This document shows, piece by piece, positions 54,825-63,717 of a stretch of DNA of 64,000 nucleotides (the stretch's first letter is position 1; every line of letters begins with the position of its first letter). The stretch is from Clostridium_I sp963725425 (GTDB lineage: Bacteria; Bacillota; Clostridia; Clostridiales; Clostridiaceae). The notes under the pieces are model-generated. The model was not told the DNA's origin. It worked only from the letters and a program-made list of their open reading frames with translations, and searched no databases. The stretch spans positions 372,001 to 436,000 of the forward strand of contig CAVRYJ010000045.1 of assembly GCA_963725425.1 (NCBI GenBank), in the 5' to 3' direction. Position numbers and translations under genes: made by a program.

Positions 54825-55939
54825 AAAAAACTTTAATGTGCATTTTTTTAATAAGTTGTATTTTTCTAAGTGGATGTTACGGATATAAAGATATAAACGA
54901 TGTGGCTTTTGTTACTTCAGTCATATTTGATATTGATAAGGAAAATGAGCCTGTTGTTTACCTAGAGATATTTAAACCTGATAAAGCAGCAGCAAAGAGT
55001 TCTGAAAAAGCTGAGAGAATAGTTCTTACAGGAACAGGCAAAACAGCTTATGAGGCACTTAATGATGTAAATTTAGCATCAAGTTATAAAATTGATTATA
55101 GTCAAAATAAGGCTATTATATATACAAAACGGGCGGCTGAATATGGCATTAGTTCATTTTTTGATATATTCAGGAGGAGTACTGAATTTGTAATCAGACC
55201 TTATATGGCTGTATATGATGGTGATGTGGAAAGGTTAAGCAAGGGTGGTTTTGAAGAAGAACAATATGTAGGTTTATTCCTTTGGGATTTGGTAAAAAAC
55301 ATTGGTGTAAGTTCAAGAACAGTTCAATCTTCAATAAATCGTTTTTTAACAATGAGAGATTCTCCAGAAAAAACAGATGTTTTGACTGTAATTAAAATTA
55401 ATAACGATGGACCCAGCCCAACTCTTGTAATGGAAGGTGGAGCCATAATAAAAAATGATAAATTAAAGGATATGATTCAGAAAACAGAAGGAGAGGCTTA
55501 TAATTTCTTAACCAATCAGGTTGAGAATGGATCTATGGAAGTTAATGACCCCAATAATAAGGATAAATTCATTTCGCTGAGAATAGAAAAAACTAAGACT
55601 GCTACAGAGGTTACTTACAATGGAAAAAATATTAGTTTAAAGAAAAAAATCAATGTAAACGCCAGTATTATAGAAACGCAGAACTATATTAATCTTACTA
55701 ATGAAGAATTAAAAGAGATAAAGAAGGGTGCAGAGAAAAATTTAATAACTTCATGCACTAATGTTTTCAACAAATATAAAAAAGAAAATCTTGATATATT
55801 CTTGATTGATGAGGCGGTTTCAAATAAATATGGTGACAGCGCTATAAAGGATCCAAATAACATAATAAAAAATACAACCATAGAGGTAGAGCCAAATGTA
55901 ACAATAAACAGTGCTGGAAAGGCAAGAACTTACAAGTGA
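54821..55939 (+). CDS. gerAC: Spore germination lipoprotein GerAC family
   Basis: Lipoprotein subunit C of a germinant receptor. The signal peptide MKKTLMCIFLISCIFLSGC has a lipobox LSGC with Cys 19, where the lipid anchor is expected. GYKDINDVAFVTSVIFDIDK and the RRSTEFVIRPYMAVYDGD region fit Ger(x)C proteins; it has 372 residues. It overlaps gerAA by ATGA, so the two are co-translated. The last codons, ACTTACAAGTGA, look derived from the heptad repeat that follows. Confidence 0.92.
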   Translation: MKKTLMCIFLISCIFLSGCYGYKDINDVAFVTSVIFDIDKENEPVVYLEIFKPDKAAAKSSEKAERIVLTGTGKTAYEALNDVNLASSYKIDYSQNKAIIYTKRAAEYGISSFFDIFRRSTEFVIRPYMAVYDGDVERLSKGGFEEEQYVGLFLWDLVKNIGVSSRTVQSSINRFLTMRDSPEKTDVLTVIKINNDGPSPTLVMEGGAIIKNDKLKDMIQKTEGEAYNFLTNQVENGSMEVNDPNNKDKFISLRIEKTKTATEVTYNGKNISLKKKINVNASIIETQNYINLTNEELKEIKKGAEKNLITSCTNVFNKYKKENLDIFLIDEAVSNKYGDSAIKDPNNIIKNTTIEVEPNVTINSAGKARTYK

Positions 55940-55940
55940 C

Positions 55941-56034
55941 AGGCAACGGACAATTAACAATGGAAAATTGAGAATTGAGAGTGGAAAATCAACATTAACT
56001 TTGAATTTTCAACTTTCAATTCTCAACTTTATTT
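55941..56034. repeat. Inverted element of the AATTGAG heptad type, second copy (R9)
   Basis: The left arm GGAAAATTGAGAATTGAGAG is mirrored by CTTTCAATTCTCAACTTT on the right, around AACATTAACTTTGAATTTTC. It is related to 10404-10500. It lies between convergent gerAC and leuS and may act as a bidirectional terminator. Confidence 0.7.
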
Positions 56035-58465
56035 AACTACAATATTAACTAATCTTCCCTTAATAACAATTACTTTTATAATCGTTTTTCCTTCTGTAGC
56101 TATCTTTACAGAAGAGTCTTCTAATGCAACAGTTTCAATAGCTTTATCATCAAGATTTGCAGGAATATTAATTCTTGCCTTGATTTTACCATTTATCTGA
56201 ATAGCTATCTCAACTTCTTCTTTAACAAGTGCAGATGGATCAAATGTTGGCCATTTTTCATTGAAAACCGAAAAACTATTTTTTAGCATACTCCATTGCT
56301 CTTCACAAAAATGTGGAGCAAACGGAGCTAGAATTTTCACAAAATCGTCTAAGCATTCCTTTAGAAAAATAGGATTTTTAACGTCTAGGTTTGAGTATTT
56401 AGTCAATGCATTGGTAAATTCCATTATTCTTGCGATACAAGTGTTAAATTGGAATTTTTCAGCATCTTCGCTAATTCCCTTAATTGAAAAATGTCTTACA
56501 TAATTAAGTTCCTTTTCATCTTTATCTATAGTTTTTTTGATTTTCCACCTAAATTTATATAGTCAGTGCACTTAGATAAAATTCGTTGAGCTCTATCTAC
56601 AAACTTCGCCATGGCTTTTATGCCATCATCACTCCAAGCACCGCCTTCAATATAATCAAAACCAAACATCAAATAAAGTCTGAATACATCGGATCCATAT
56701 TTAGATATATAATCATCTGGAGAAATTGTATTTCCCTTTGATTTGCTCATTTTTCGTCCATCTGGTCCAAGAATTAAACCTTGGTGTCTTAAAGATTTAA
56801 AAGGCTCATCAAAATTCAGGTAGCCCATATCTCTAAGAGCTTTTGTCATAAATCTTGCATATAGAAGGTGCATGCAAGCATGCTCAGGTCCACCAACATA
56901 TTTATCAACGGGTAAAATATCGTTTATTTTTTTAGGATCAAAAGCCATTTCACTGTTTTTGTTATCAGCATATCTCAAATAATACCAAGATGAACACACA
57001 AATGTATCTAAGGTATCAACTTCTCTTTTAGCTTTTCCACCACAGTGAGGACAAGTTGTATTTACGAAGTCTTCACTTTTTGCCAGTGGTGACTTTCCAT
57101 CAGGAGTAAATTCCACATCATAAGGAAGCTCTATTGGAAGACTAGACTCTGGAACGGGAACAATTCCACATTTATCGCAGTATACAATGGGTATAGGAGC
57201 GCCCCAATACCTTTGCCTAGATACAAGCCAATCATGAAGTCTATAGTTTACCTTCCAGCGTCCAAGGTCCTTTGTAGAGAGCATTTTAATAATGGCTTCT
57301 TTAGCTTCATTTCCAGATAAGTCATTAAAATTCTCGCTGTTAACTAGTTTACCGTAACCAGCATATGGAAGTTCATCTTTGCCGTCAATAACTCGTATAA
57401 TAGGTAATTTGTATTTTGTAGCAAAATCAAAATCACGTTCATCATGTGATGGAACTGCCATAACAGCACCTGTGCCATAGCCTGCAAGTACATAATCGGC
57501 TACCCATATTGGCACTTTTTTACCGTTTACAGGATTTATCGCATAAGAACCTGTGAATACTCCGGTTTTTTCTCTCGTTAAAGATTGTCTTTCAATTTCA
57601 GATTGTTTTTTAGTCTGCTGTTTATATGCCTCTACTGTTTCTTTATATTCATCAACAGTAAGTTCATCTGTTAGTGGGCTTTCTGGAGCCAGAACCACGT
57701 AGGTAACTCCAAATAGAGTATCAACCCTTGTAGTAAATACATCAAAGGTAATATTAGAACTATAAACTTTAAAGGTAACTTCAGCACCTTTAGATTTACC
57801 TATCCAATGTTTTTGCATAGATTTTGTCTTCTCAGGCCAATCTAGAGTGTCTAATTTTTCTAAAAGTTCGTCTGCATAATCTGTTATTTTAAAGAACCAT
57901 TGAGTTAAGTCTTTTTTGTAACTTCAGTTCCGCATCTTTCACAAGTACCATCTATAACCTGTTCATTTGCTAGGACTGTATTACAACTAGGACACCAATT
58001 TACAGGAGCTTTTTTTCTATAAGCCAAACCTTTTTCATAAAGTTTTAGAAATAACCATTGAGTCCATTTATAATAATCAGGCTTGCAAGTTACCACTTCT
58101 GCATCCCAATTGAACATAGCCCCCATAGCTTTTAGCTGCTTTTCCATGGTTTCAATATTTTTTAGTGTGGAATCCTTAGGATGAAGACCTGTCTTTATGG
58201 CATAGTTCTCAGCAGGAAGACCGAAAGCATCAAAGCCCATAGGTTGAAACACATTATAACCCTGCATTTTCTTAAGTCTAGCCCAAGAGTCAACTGGCGC
58301 ATAGTTGAACCAATGACCGGCATGAAGTCTAGCACCAGAAGGATATGAAAACATTTCAAGAACGTATAATTTGTCCTTAAGATTATCCTTATCAAATTCA
58401 TATAGTTTTGTATCTTCCCAAATTTTTTGCCATTTTTTATCAATATTTGTACTGTAAATTTCCAT
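56029..58465 (-). pseudogene. leuS: Leucine--tRNA ligase with two one-base frameshifts
   Basis: LeuRS charges tRNA-Leu and is normally essential. ATG 58465 follows AGGAGG. Motifs: PSGARLHAGHWFNY (HIGH type) in part one; the editing domain with TLFGVTYVVLAPESPL, the zinc-type CDKCG region, and KMSKSKGN in part two; and the C-terminal domain in part three. The frame is lost at 57912-57917 (six T on the + strand, seven expected, restoring VTKKDLTQWFFK) and at 56532-56538 (seven T, eight expected, restoring KSKKTIDKDEKELNY). Corrected, it would be about 812 residues, the normal length. Both faults are homopolymer losses, so a sequencing artefact is quite possible. Confidence 0.9.
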
Positions 58466-58540
58466 TGGAGGACCTCCTAAAATTTAAGCATTTCAGTGTA
58501 AAATCAACTATAGTATATTCAAAGATGATTTACAAAAATA

Positions 58541-58795
58541 AAAAAACCCTCGTCTCAAAAAGAGACGAAGGATATACTCCGTGGTACCACTCTACTTAGG
58601 CTAAGGCATCTTTCAAATATTAATCCATCTCAGATGTCTAAACCTCACTTTATAATATAACGGTTTTAACCGTATTACCATCTAGGCAATAAGCTCACAA
58701 GTGAGTTCATATTTTACCATCACTGTTTTCCAGCTATCAACAGCTCTCTTTAGATGATTGAAATATTACTACTCTTGATCAAAGCAAATATAAAA
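58541..58795 (-). promoter_or_regulatory. T-box leader of leuS with terminator
   Basis: The minus strand carries the T-box AGAGTGGTACCACGG (58579-58593), followed by a terminator stem CTTCGTCTC/GAGACGAGG (58548-58571) and a T-run. The upstream part contains a long stem I with GAACTCACTTGTGAG, in which CTC or CTT could be the leucine specifier. Uncharged tRNA-Leu would relieve termination. Confidence 0.9.
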
Positions 58796-58807
58796 TTGTT
58801 AATAAAA

Positions 58808-58836
58808 ATTATAATGTATTATTAACAATTTGTCAA
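58808..58836 (-). promoter_or_regulatory. Consensus sigma-A promoter of leuS
   Basis: On the minus strand TTGACA (58836-58831), a 17-base spacer, and TATAAT (58813-58808): a perfect match in both boxes. It lies between the tRNA terminator and the T-box leader. Confidence 0.88.
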
Positions 58837-58844
58837 CAATAAAA

Positions 58845-58869
58845 AAAGCTAAGATAAAATCTTAGCTTT
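58845..58869 (-). terminator. Terminator of the tRNA-Gln gene
   Basis: On the minus strand AAAGCTAAGAT-TTT-ATCTTAGCTTT followed by TTTTATT directly after the tRNA 3' end, separating the tRNA from the leuS promoter. Confidence 0.85.
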
Positions 58870-58945
58870 TGGCTGCCCTAGCAGGACTCGAACCCACACA
58901 TACCTGAACCAGAATCAGGCGCCTTACCAATTTGGCTATAGAGCA
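58870..58945 (-). tRNA. tRNA-Gln (anticodon CTG)
   Basis: The cloverleaf folds fully: acceptor TGCTCTA with TAGGGCA, D-stem GCC/GGC, anticodon stem CCTGA/TCAGG with loop TTCTGGT (positions 32-38), so the anticodon 34-36 is CTG. The T-arm contains GGTTCGAGTCC; discriminator is G and the CCA is encoded. CTG reads the CAG codon, rare in such AT-rich genomes. One gene, no neighbouring tRNAs. Confidence 0.93.
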
Positions 58946-59041
58946 CTAGCAACACTTAATATTATATCTTATTTCTTATAAATGTCAATAGTATGAAGGA
59001 AAAATTAATTTGTGGTATAATTTGATTGGTAGGTGATATTT

Positions 59042-59719
59042 ATGTCAGTTAATTTAAAAAATGATTGGAAAGACTTATTGAAGGATGAATTTAATAAAGA
59101 ATACTATTTAAAACTAAGACATTTTTTATCAAATGAGTACAATAGCAAAACTATATTTCCAGACATGTATGATATTTTTAATGCATTACATTTTACATCT
59201 TTTAAGGATGTGAAAGTAGTTATTTTAGGTCAGGATCCATATCATGGACCTAATCAAGCTCATGGATTGAGTTTTTCTGTGAAACCAGGAGTTCCAGCAC
59301 CACCATCTCTAGTTAATATATATAAGGAGCTTAAAGATGATTTAGGATGCTATATACCCAATAACGGCTATTTAAAGAAGTGGGCTGATCAAGGAGTACT
59401 TTTGTTAAATACATCATTAACTGTAAGGTCTGGAGCGGCAAACTCACATAAGAATATTGGCTGGGAAATTCTTACTGATAAGATAATAGAATTATTGAAT
59501 GAAAGAGAAGATCCTGTAATCTTTATTTTATGGGGTAATAATGCTATTTCTAAGGAAAAAATTATAACCAATAAGTGGCATTACATAATAAAATCTGTTC
59601 ATCCTAGCCCTCTTTCAGCCTTCAGGGGGTTCTTTGGAAGTAAACCTTTTTCTAAAGCTAATAAATTTCTTGAAAGCATAGGCAAGCAAACTATAGATTG
59701 GCAAATTACAAACATTTAA
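59042..59719 (+). CDS. ung: Uracil-DNA glycosylase
   Basis: UNG removes uracil from DNA in base-excision repair. ATG 59042 (MSVNLKNDWKDLL) follows TAGGTGATATT and is preferred to GTG 59033, giving 225 residues. The water-activating loop GQDPYHG is at 63-69 with catalytic Asp 65; the uracil-binding segment LLLNTSLTV and the leucine loop HPSPLSAFRGFFG near 187 are all present. It is monocistronic, with heptad element R10 at its 3' end. Confidence 0.97.
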   Translation: MSVNLKNDWKDLLKDEFNKEYYLKLRHFLSNEYNSKTIFPDMYDIFNALHFTSFKDVKVVILGQDPYHGPNQAHGLSFSVKPGVPAPPSLVNIYKELKDDLGCYIPNNGYLKKWADQGVLLLNTSLTVRSGAANSHKNIGWEILTDKIIELLNEREDPVIFILWGNNAISKEKIITNKWHYIIKSVHPSPLSAFRGFFGSKPFSKANKFLESIGKQTIDWQITNI

Positions 59720-59778
59720 GCAAAATTAAATACAATAATGGAATAGATAAGAAGCGGAAAGATAAAGGTGAGAAATAA

Positions 59779-59937
59779 AGTTAAAAGTTAAGAGCTAAAA
59801 GTTATGGAAATTTTGCCTTTGGGCAAAATAGAAGCAATATAAAAATCGATTAAAATAATTATATTATTTTAATCGACTTTTCTGCGCTAGCAGAAAAATC
59901 TTCATTCACTATTCACTCTTAACTTATTTTAAGTTTG
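59779..59937. repeat. Heptad-arm palindromic element R10
   Basis: The left arm is AGTTAAA/AGTTAAG/AGCTAAA heptads, core hairpin ATTTTGCC-TTTG-GGCAAAAT, a perfect 14-bp central palindrome TCGATTAAAATAAT/ATTATTTTAATCGA, a second core TTTTCTGC-GCTA-GCAGAAAA, then inverted TTCACTATTCACTCTTAACTT. It has one core type on each side. It lies between convergent ung and a membrane-protein gene. Confidence 0.82.
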
Positions 59938-59945
59938 CCACGTTA

Positions 59946-60464
59946 TTATTTTATGTGTTTTATGAACCTTCTATTTGCGTAAGCGATAAAGAGAGTGATG
60001 GCGTAGTCACAAACTAAAAACATGATTTCTATAGCAATAACTAAAAAAACAAGAGGTATTTTTATGTTTAATAAATTTGGTAAAAATAATTTAAATATAA
60101 AATACAATAGAAGCATACATATGTTAAAAAATAATAGTTTTAGTGGTATTTCAAATATGACTTTATTTATTCTTTCAATGTAATATTTAATAAAACCATA
60201 GCTTCCAAAAAAAATTATGTAGGCAAAAACATTCCATCTAAATCCAAGTAGTAAAAGCGAAAGTATTGAAGTCGCACCATAAACAACCAAACTATTTTTT
60301 ACATCTGTTGTTAATATAGCTATGGGAATAATACAGCAAGCTATTCCTAATACATATAACTTAGTTGTAGGGATTATGCTAGAAAGATATATACATAGAA
60401 CAGATAGCGTTGTGAATATTCCTCCTTTAGCTAAATAGTTTGTTTTTGTTGACATGTTTTTCAT
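59946..60464 (-). CDS. Membrane protein of unknown function (172 aa)
   Basis: It has about five or six hydrophobic segments (15-30, 35-52, 58-75, 80-95, 105-125, 135-160) with short basic loops (KYYIERINK, YANRRFIKHIK). The overall pattern recalls substrate-binding (S) subunits of ECF transporters or YybS-like proteins, but no diagnostic motif is seen. It follows the DnaJ-like gene by 6 bases, so the two are probably cotranscribed. ATG 60464 sits after AAAAGGAGATG. Confidence 0.6.
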   Translation of the reverse strand: MKNMSTKTNYLAKGGIFTTLSVLCIYLSSIIPTTKLYVLGIACCIIPIAILTTDVKNSLVVYGATSILSLLLLGFRWNVFAYIIFFGSYGFIKYYIERINKVIFEIPLKLLFFNICMLLLYFIFKLFLPNLLNIKIPLVFLVIAIEIMFLVCDYAITLFIAYANRRFIKHIK

Positions 60465-60470
60465 CTCCTT

Positions 60471-61079
60471 TTAGCAGCCACCCATTCCACCGCCCATGCA
60501 GTCGCAAATTTGTTCTGAACACCAGATTGAAATACACATGCTTAAACAATCATTACCGCCATTCGCACCGTTACCACCATAGGGATTTCTATAAGCATTA
60601 TTGTTTTGACTTAAAGATTGAACAGCATTTCTATACTCAGGGTTTTGAGGCTCCATATTATATGCCTTAGTTATATAAGAGCGAGCATTGTCATACCACC
60701 CTTTTTTTAGATAAAGGTTACCCATTAAAAAGTTCCATTCCGCATCTCTGTTTTGCGCCACATTAAGTTTTTGTTCCGCAGCATCTAAATTTCCATTGTT
60801 TATATCAACTCTTATTGAGCTATACTCACCGCTATTATTTGAGGAGTGACTCTGGCTTCCACTAAAGCCACCACTATGAGAATTGTTACTTGAACTATTT
60901 TTAAGGAGATAGTCGTAGGCCTCGTTGATTTCTCTCATTTTTTCTTCGGCAAGGTCTTTTAATGGATTATCACCGTATTGATCGGGATGGTATTTTTTAG
61001 CCTGTTCTCTATAGGCCTTTTTTATTTCTTCTTGTGAAGCCCCTTCTTTGACTCCAAGTACTTCATATGGATCGCGCAT
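60471..61079 (-). CDS. DnaJ-domain protein with Cys-rich tail
   Basis: The product has 202 residues. The J-domain is at 1-62 (DPYEVLGVKEGASQEEIKKAYRE, HPD at 31-33), which stimulates Hsp70 ATPase. A Ser/Asn/Gly linker (about 63-85) follows, then TPR-like repeats (LDAAEQKLNVAQNRDAEWNFLMGNLYLKKGWYDNARSYITKAYNME), and a tail with five Cys in CLSMCISIWCSEQICDCMGGGMGGC. The zinc-finger domain of true DnaJ is absent. The tail could bind metal or sit at a membrane; this is open. AGGAGG precedes ATG. Confidence 0.85.
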   Translation of the reverse strand: MRDPYEVLGVKEGASQEEIKKAYREQAKKYHPDQYGDNPLKDLAEEKMREINEAYDYLLKNSSSNNSHSGGFSGSQSHSSNNSGEYSSIRVDINNGNLDAAEQKLNVAQNRDAEWNFLMGNLYLKKGWYDNARSYITKAYNMEPQNPEYRNAVQSLSQNNNAYRNPYGGNGANGGNDCLSMCISIWCSEQICDCMGGGMGGC

Positions 61080-61109
61080 TTAAAATTTCCTCCTCGTTTA
61101 TAAATAAGT

Positions 61110-61997
61110 CTATAAATTGAAACTTGTATCTGGTGTAGAATTTTTTTTGTCAAACACATTTTTCATTTTTTCTAATAATCCATTTTGTAATATATTAAAT
61201 AGAATATCATTATTTGAACAAAGTGACAATTTTTTTAAATTTTCAAAGCAATTTCTTGCTGAAGTTACTAATATGAAGTCTATTCTGTCCTTAATTGAAG
61301 CTTTAAAATCTGCAAAATTTAAATTATCTGAGTTTAGCGTTCTATCTAAGGCATTAAATTTAGCATTTTTCATATCTTCTTCAAGATCGTCAAAGGCATC
61401 AATAATGTATATCCATTTTCCTAAATTATAACCTAGATTATAAAGCAAATCTTTTTGTGAGCTATTTTCAGGATATTCACTTACAATGAAGGCCGTTAGT
61501 TCAGCGAAGGGATGTGATAATTCATCTATCCCTATAGTAGCGTCATTATCTTCTAATGTATATAAGTTTTTTAGTTTCCCTCTAATAAAATCACTGTGGC
61601 TTTTTAGTCTATCAGGAAATTTATGCACATAGTTTTTAATAATGTGTGCGTATATTTTTGATTTTAATGATTTATCATCTTTAACGTCATCCGCAAGTTT
61701 ATAATATGCTAGAGCTAAATTGAGAAAACTTGCATAATTTAGTGAAGAATTGTTAATTATGAATATCCTTTTCTTTAAAGGGTGAGCTATACACCTTCCA
61801 ATTTTAAAATCAGATTTTTTTTCTTCAAGAGCATCTAGAAGTACTGCTATAAAAGTCATGTCATAATTTATAAGTAATCTTGGAATGTTCCCATAATTAT
61901 TTTTTAAAGATAAACAAAGCCCACAATAATAGGCTTTAAACTTTTCATAATCTTTCATTTTAAGTTCAGATTTACAGGGTGTAACATAACCAAACAT
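61110..61997 (-). CDS. DUF5685 family protein
   Basis: I choose ATG 61997 (MFGYVTPCKSELKMKDYEKFKAYYCGLCLSLK), the usual start in this family; the open frame extends to 62033. The product has 295 residues, mostly helical. Three Cys near the N-terminus (PCKSELK, YYCGLC) are conserved in relatives as I recall them. LGKWIYIIDAFDDLEEDMKNAKFNAL recalls the aspartate-rich motifs of prenyl-synthase-like folds, but activity is not established. It lies 31 bases before the DnaJ-like gene on the same strand, a pairing common in Clostridia. Confidence 0.8.
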   Translation of the reverse strand: MFGYVTPCKSELKMKDYEKFKAYYCGLCLSLKNNYGNIPRLLINYDMTFIAVLLDALEEKKSDFKIGRCIAHPLKKRIFIINNSSLNYASFLNLALAYYKLADDVKDDKSLKSKIYAHIIKNYVHKFPDRLKSHSDFIRGKLKNLYTLEDNDATIGIDELSHPFAELTAFIVSEYPENSSQKDLLYNLGYNLGKWIYIIDAFDDLEEDMKNAKFNALDRTLNSDNLNFADFKASIKDRIDFILVTSARNCFENLKKLSLCSNNDILFNILQNGLLEKMKNVFDKKNSTPDTSFNL

Positions 61998-62128
61998 TAA
62001 AGCTAAAACACACCTTTCTTTTGTTCTCACCAAATCAGTGAAGTTTACCTTATTATAACATAGTAAATTAAATAGATATATGTTTTTAACTGTAATGTTA
62101 ACAGATTTATAATAGTTTTATCCGATGA

Positions 62129-62246
62129 CGTAGGCGCTCTAATACTCACATCTTTTTCAAGTGGGAGTATTAGAGCGCCTACGCGCCTTACTAACGATTT
62201 CCCCTAATAACAATCAGATGGGGTCAAAACAAAACCCCACCTGATT
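62129..62246. repeat. Two strong hairpins in a divergent gap
   Basis: CGTAGGCGCTCTAATACTC (62129-62147) pairs perfectly over 19 bp with 62165-62183. AATCAGATGGGG (62212-62223) pairs with CCCCACCTGATT (62235-62246) with one mismatch. The block is much richer in GC than its surroundings and holds no ORF. It resembles the palindromic ends of IS200/IS605 elements or their short non-autonomous derivatives; this is inference. Confidence 0.55.
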
Positions 62247-62310
62247 CCAAGAACTCTGTTTATATGATATAATTATTATATTGATTTTTTTGTTTTAGGA
62301 AGGTGTAAAT

Positions 62311-63348
62311 TTGGAATACATTAATGAAGTAAATTTAAATGAGGCAATTATTCATGTACTAGATAATAATGGTGCTGAGCCTGTTTATAATGAATATCCA
62401 CTTAAACTTGTAGACGAAACATATGAATATATTTTGAAACATATTCAAAAGTCGCTTAAGGATGAAGAATTAAAGTATGCGGTTTTTAATGATGAAAGGA
62501 ATATTGTAAAGGAAATTTCCCAGGAATACTTTAATGCTCAAATCGATTTGATTTCAGCATCAAAGGAAATGGCGAAGCAGCTTTTTATACTTATGAAATC
62601 AAATGCAAGCATTCCATCATGTGATTTAATTGTAGTATCTATATCCACAGAGTATGGGTTAATGCTGGCAATATTAAAGATGGATTATGTAAAAAATTAT
62701 ACACATACCATTGATTTTGTAGAGGATAAGATTGGAATAAATATTACTCCACAGTTTGTAGGTCTTCCACCAGGGGGACAAAGACTTCAAAAATGTGCAT
62801 TTATTAAGCCAATGAAGGATGAAAATAAATTTGATTTAATGGTTATAGATAAGCAGAGCAAAAGTAAAGATAGTGAAGACGATGACTCGAATTACTTTAT
62901 TAGTAATTTCTTAGGGTGCACTATTGTGGATAATGAAAGAGATGCAACTCGTAATTTTATTAAGACAACAGAAAAATGGACTAGAGATAATTTAAAGGAT
63001 AATGCAGATAAAGCAGAACAAGTAAGGACATCTATTAAGAAAAAGCTTAAAGAAGAAGATAACATCAATATAAGTGAACTTTCACAGGATATATTTGCTG
63101 ATAATGCTGATGTTTCAGAAAACTTTGTTCAGTATGCTAAAGAACGCGGAGTCAGTGAAAATGTAGAAGTAGATAAGCAATGGGTTGATAATAAATTCAA
63201 GCGAGTAAGGCTAAAGATTGACAAACAAATTGATATATATATTGACGAAGATGTATACGGTGATAAATCAAAATTTGAAGTAGTAAGAAATGGCGACGGC
63301 ACTATTAATATGCTAATAAAGCACGTTAAAAACTATATTGAGAAATAA
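62311..63348 (+). CDS. 37-kDa nucleoid-associated protein (NdpA/YejK family)
   Basis: The start is TTG 62311 (MEYINEVNLNEAIIHVLDNN) after GGAAGGTGTAAAT; it has 345 residues. The alternating beta/alpha N-terminal half (SCDLIVVSISTEYGLMLAILKMDYVKNYTHTID), FISNFLGCTIVDNERDATRNFIKTTEKW, and the basic C-terminal part WVDNKFKRVRLKIDKQIDIYI fit the NA37 family. Relatives bind DNA loosely and fractionate with the nucleoid. A chromosome-organising role is inferred. It is followed by heptad element R11. Confidence 0.85.
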   Translation: MEYINEVNLNEAIIHVLDNNGAEPVYNEYPLKLVDETYEYILKHIQKSLKDEELKYAVFNDERNIVKEISQEYFNAQIDLISASKEMAKQLFILMKSNASIPSCDLIVVSISTEYGLMLAILKMDYVKNYTHTIDFVEDKIGINITPQFVGLPPGGQRLQKCAFIKPMKDENKFDLMVIDKQSKSKDSEDDDSNYFISNFLGCTIVDNERDATRNFIKTTEKWTRDNLKDNADKAEQVRTSIKKKLKEEDNINISELSQDIFADNADVSENFVQYAKERGVSENVEVDKQWVDNKFKRVRLKIDKQIDIYIDEDVYGDKSKFEVVRNGDGTINMLIKHVKNYIEK

Positions 63349-63382
63349 CACACCACATTCAAAAAAAAGTGACAAGCTTCAA

Positions 63383-63660
63383 GAAAAAGTTAAGAGTTAA
63401 GAGTTAAGATTTAAAAGTTAAGAGTTAAGAGTTAAGATTTAAAAGTTAAGAGTTAAGAGTTAAGAGTTAAGGAAATTTTGCCTGGGGGCAAAATAATGAA
63501 TGGAATGAATAACAGATATGAAAAAGATAGGGATGTAAGTTGATTTGCAAGAAATCTACTTATATCCCTATCTTTTTATTTACTTTCGACTTAGCCGAAA
63601 ATATTCCTTAACTTATCACTTGTCACTTGAAACTTGTCACTAGTTTGTAGCTTGTAGATT
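63383..63660. repeat. Heptad-arm palindromic element R11 (about 278 bp)
   Basis: The left arm has AGTTAAG heptads grouped into a higher-order repeat (three heptads then ATTTAAA, twice, then four heptads). It is followed by core hairpin ATTTTGCC-TGGG-GGCAAAAT, a long central palindrome (GATAGGGATGTAAGTTGATTT against AAATCTACTTATATCCCTATC), a TTTCG/CGAAA hairpin, and inverted TTAACTTATCACTTGTCACTTGAAACTTGTCAC, then CTAGTTTGTAGCTTGTAG. The central palindrome is related to that of R1. It lies between convergent genes. Confidence 0.82.
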
Positions 63661-63717
63661 GTCATTGTAAATATGTTTTGCAAATTCCAACTATTTTCAT
63701 CGAGCTATGGTTAAAAA

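Noticed and set aside
62100..62260. Terminator pair
   Set aside because: The hairpins lie between divergent genes and have no T-run, so termination is not needed or supported there.
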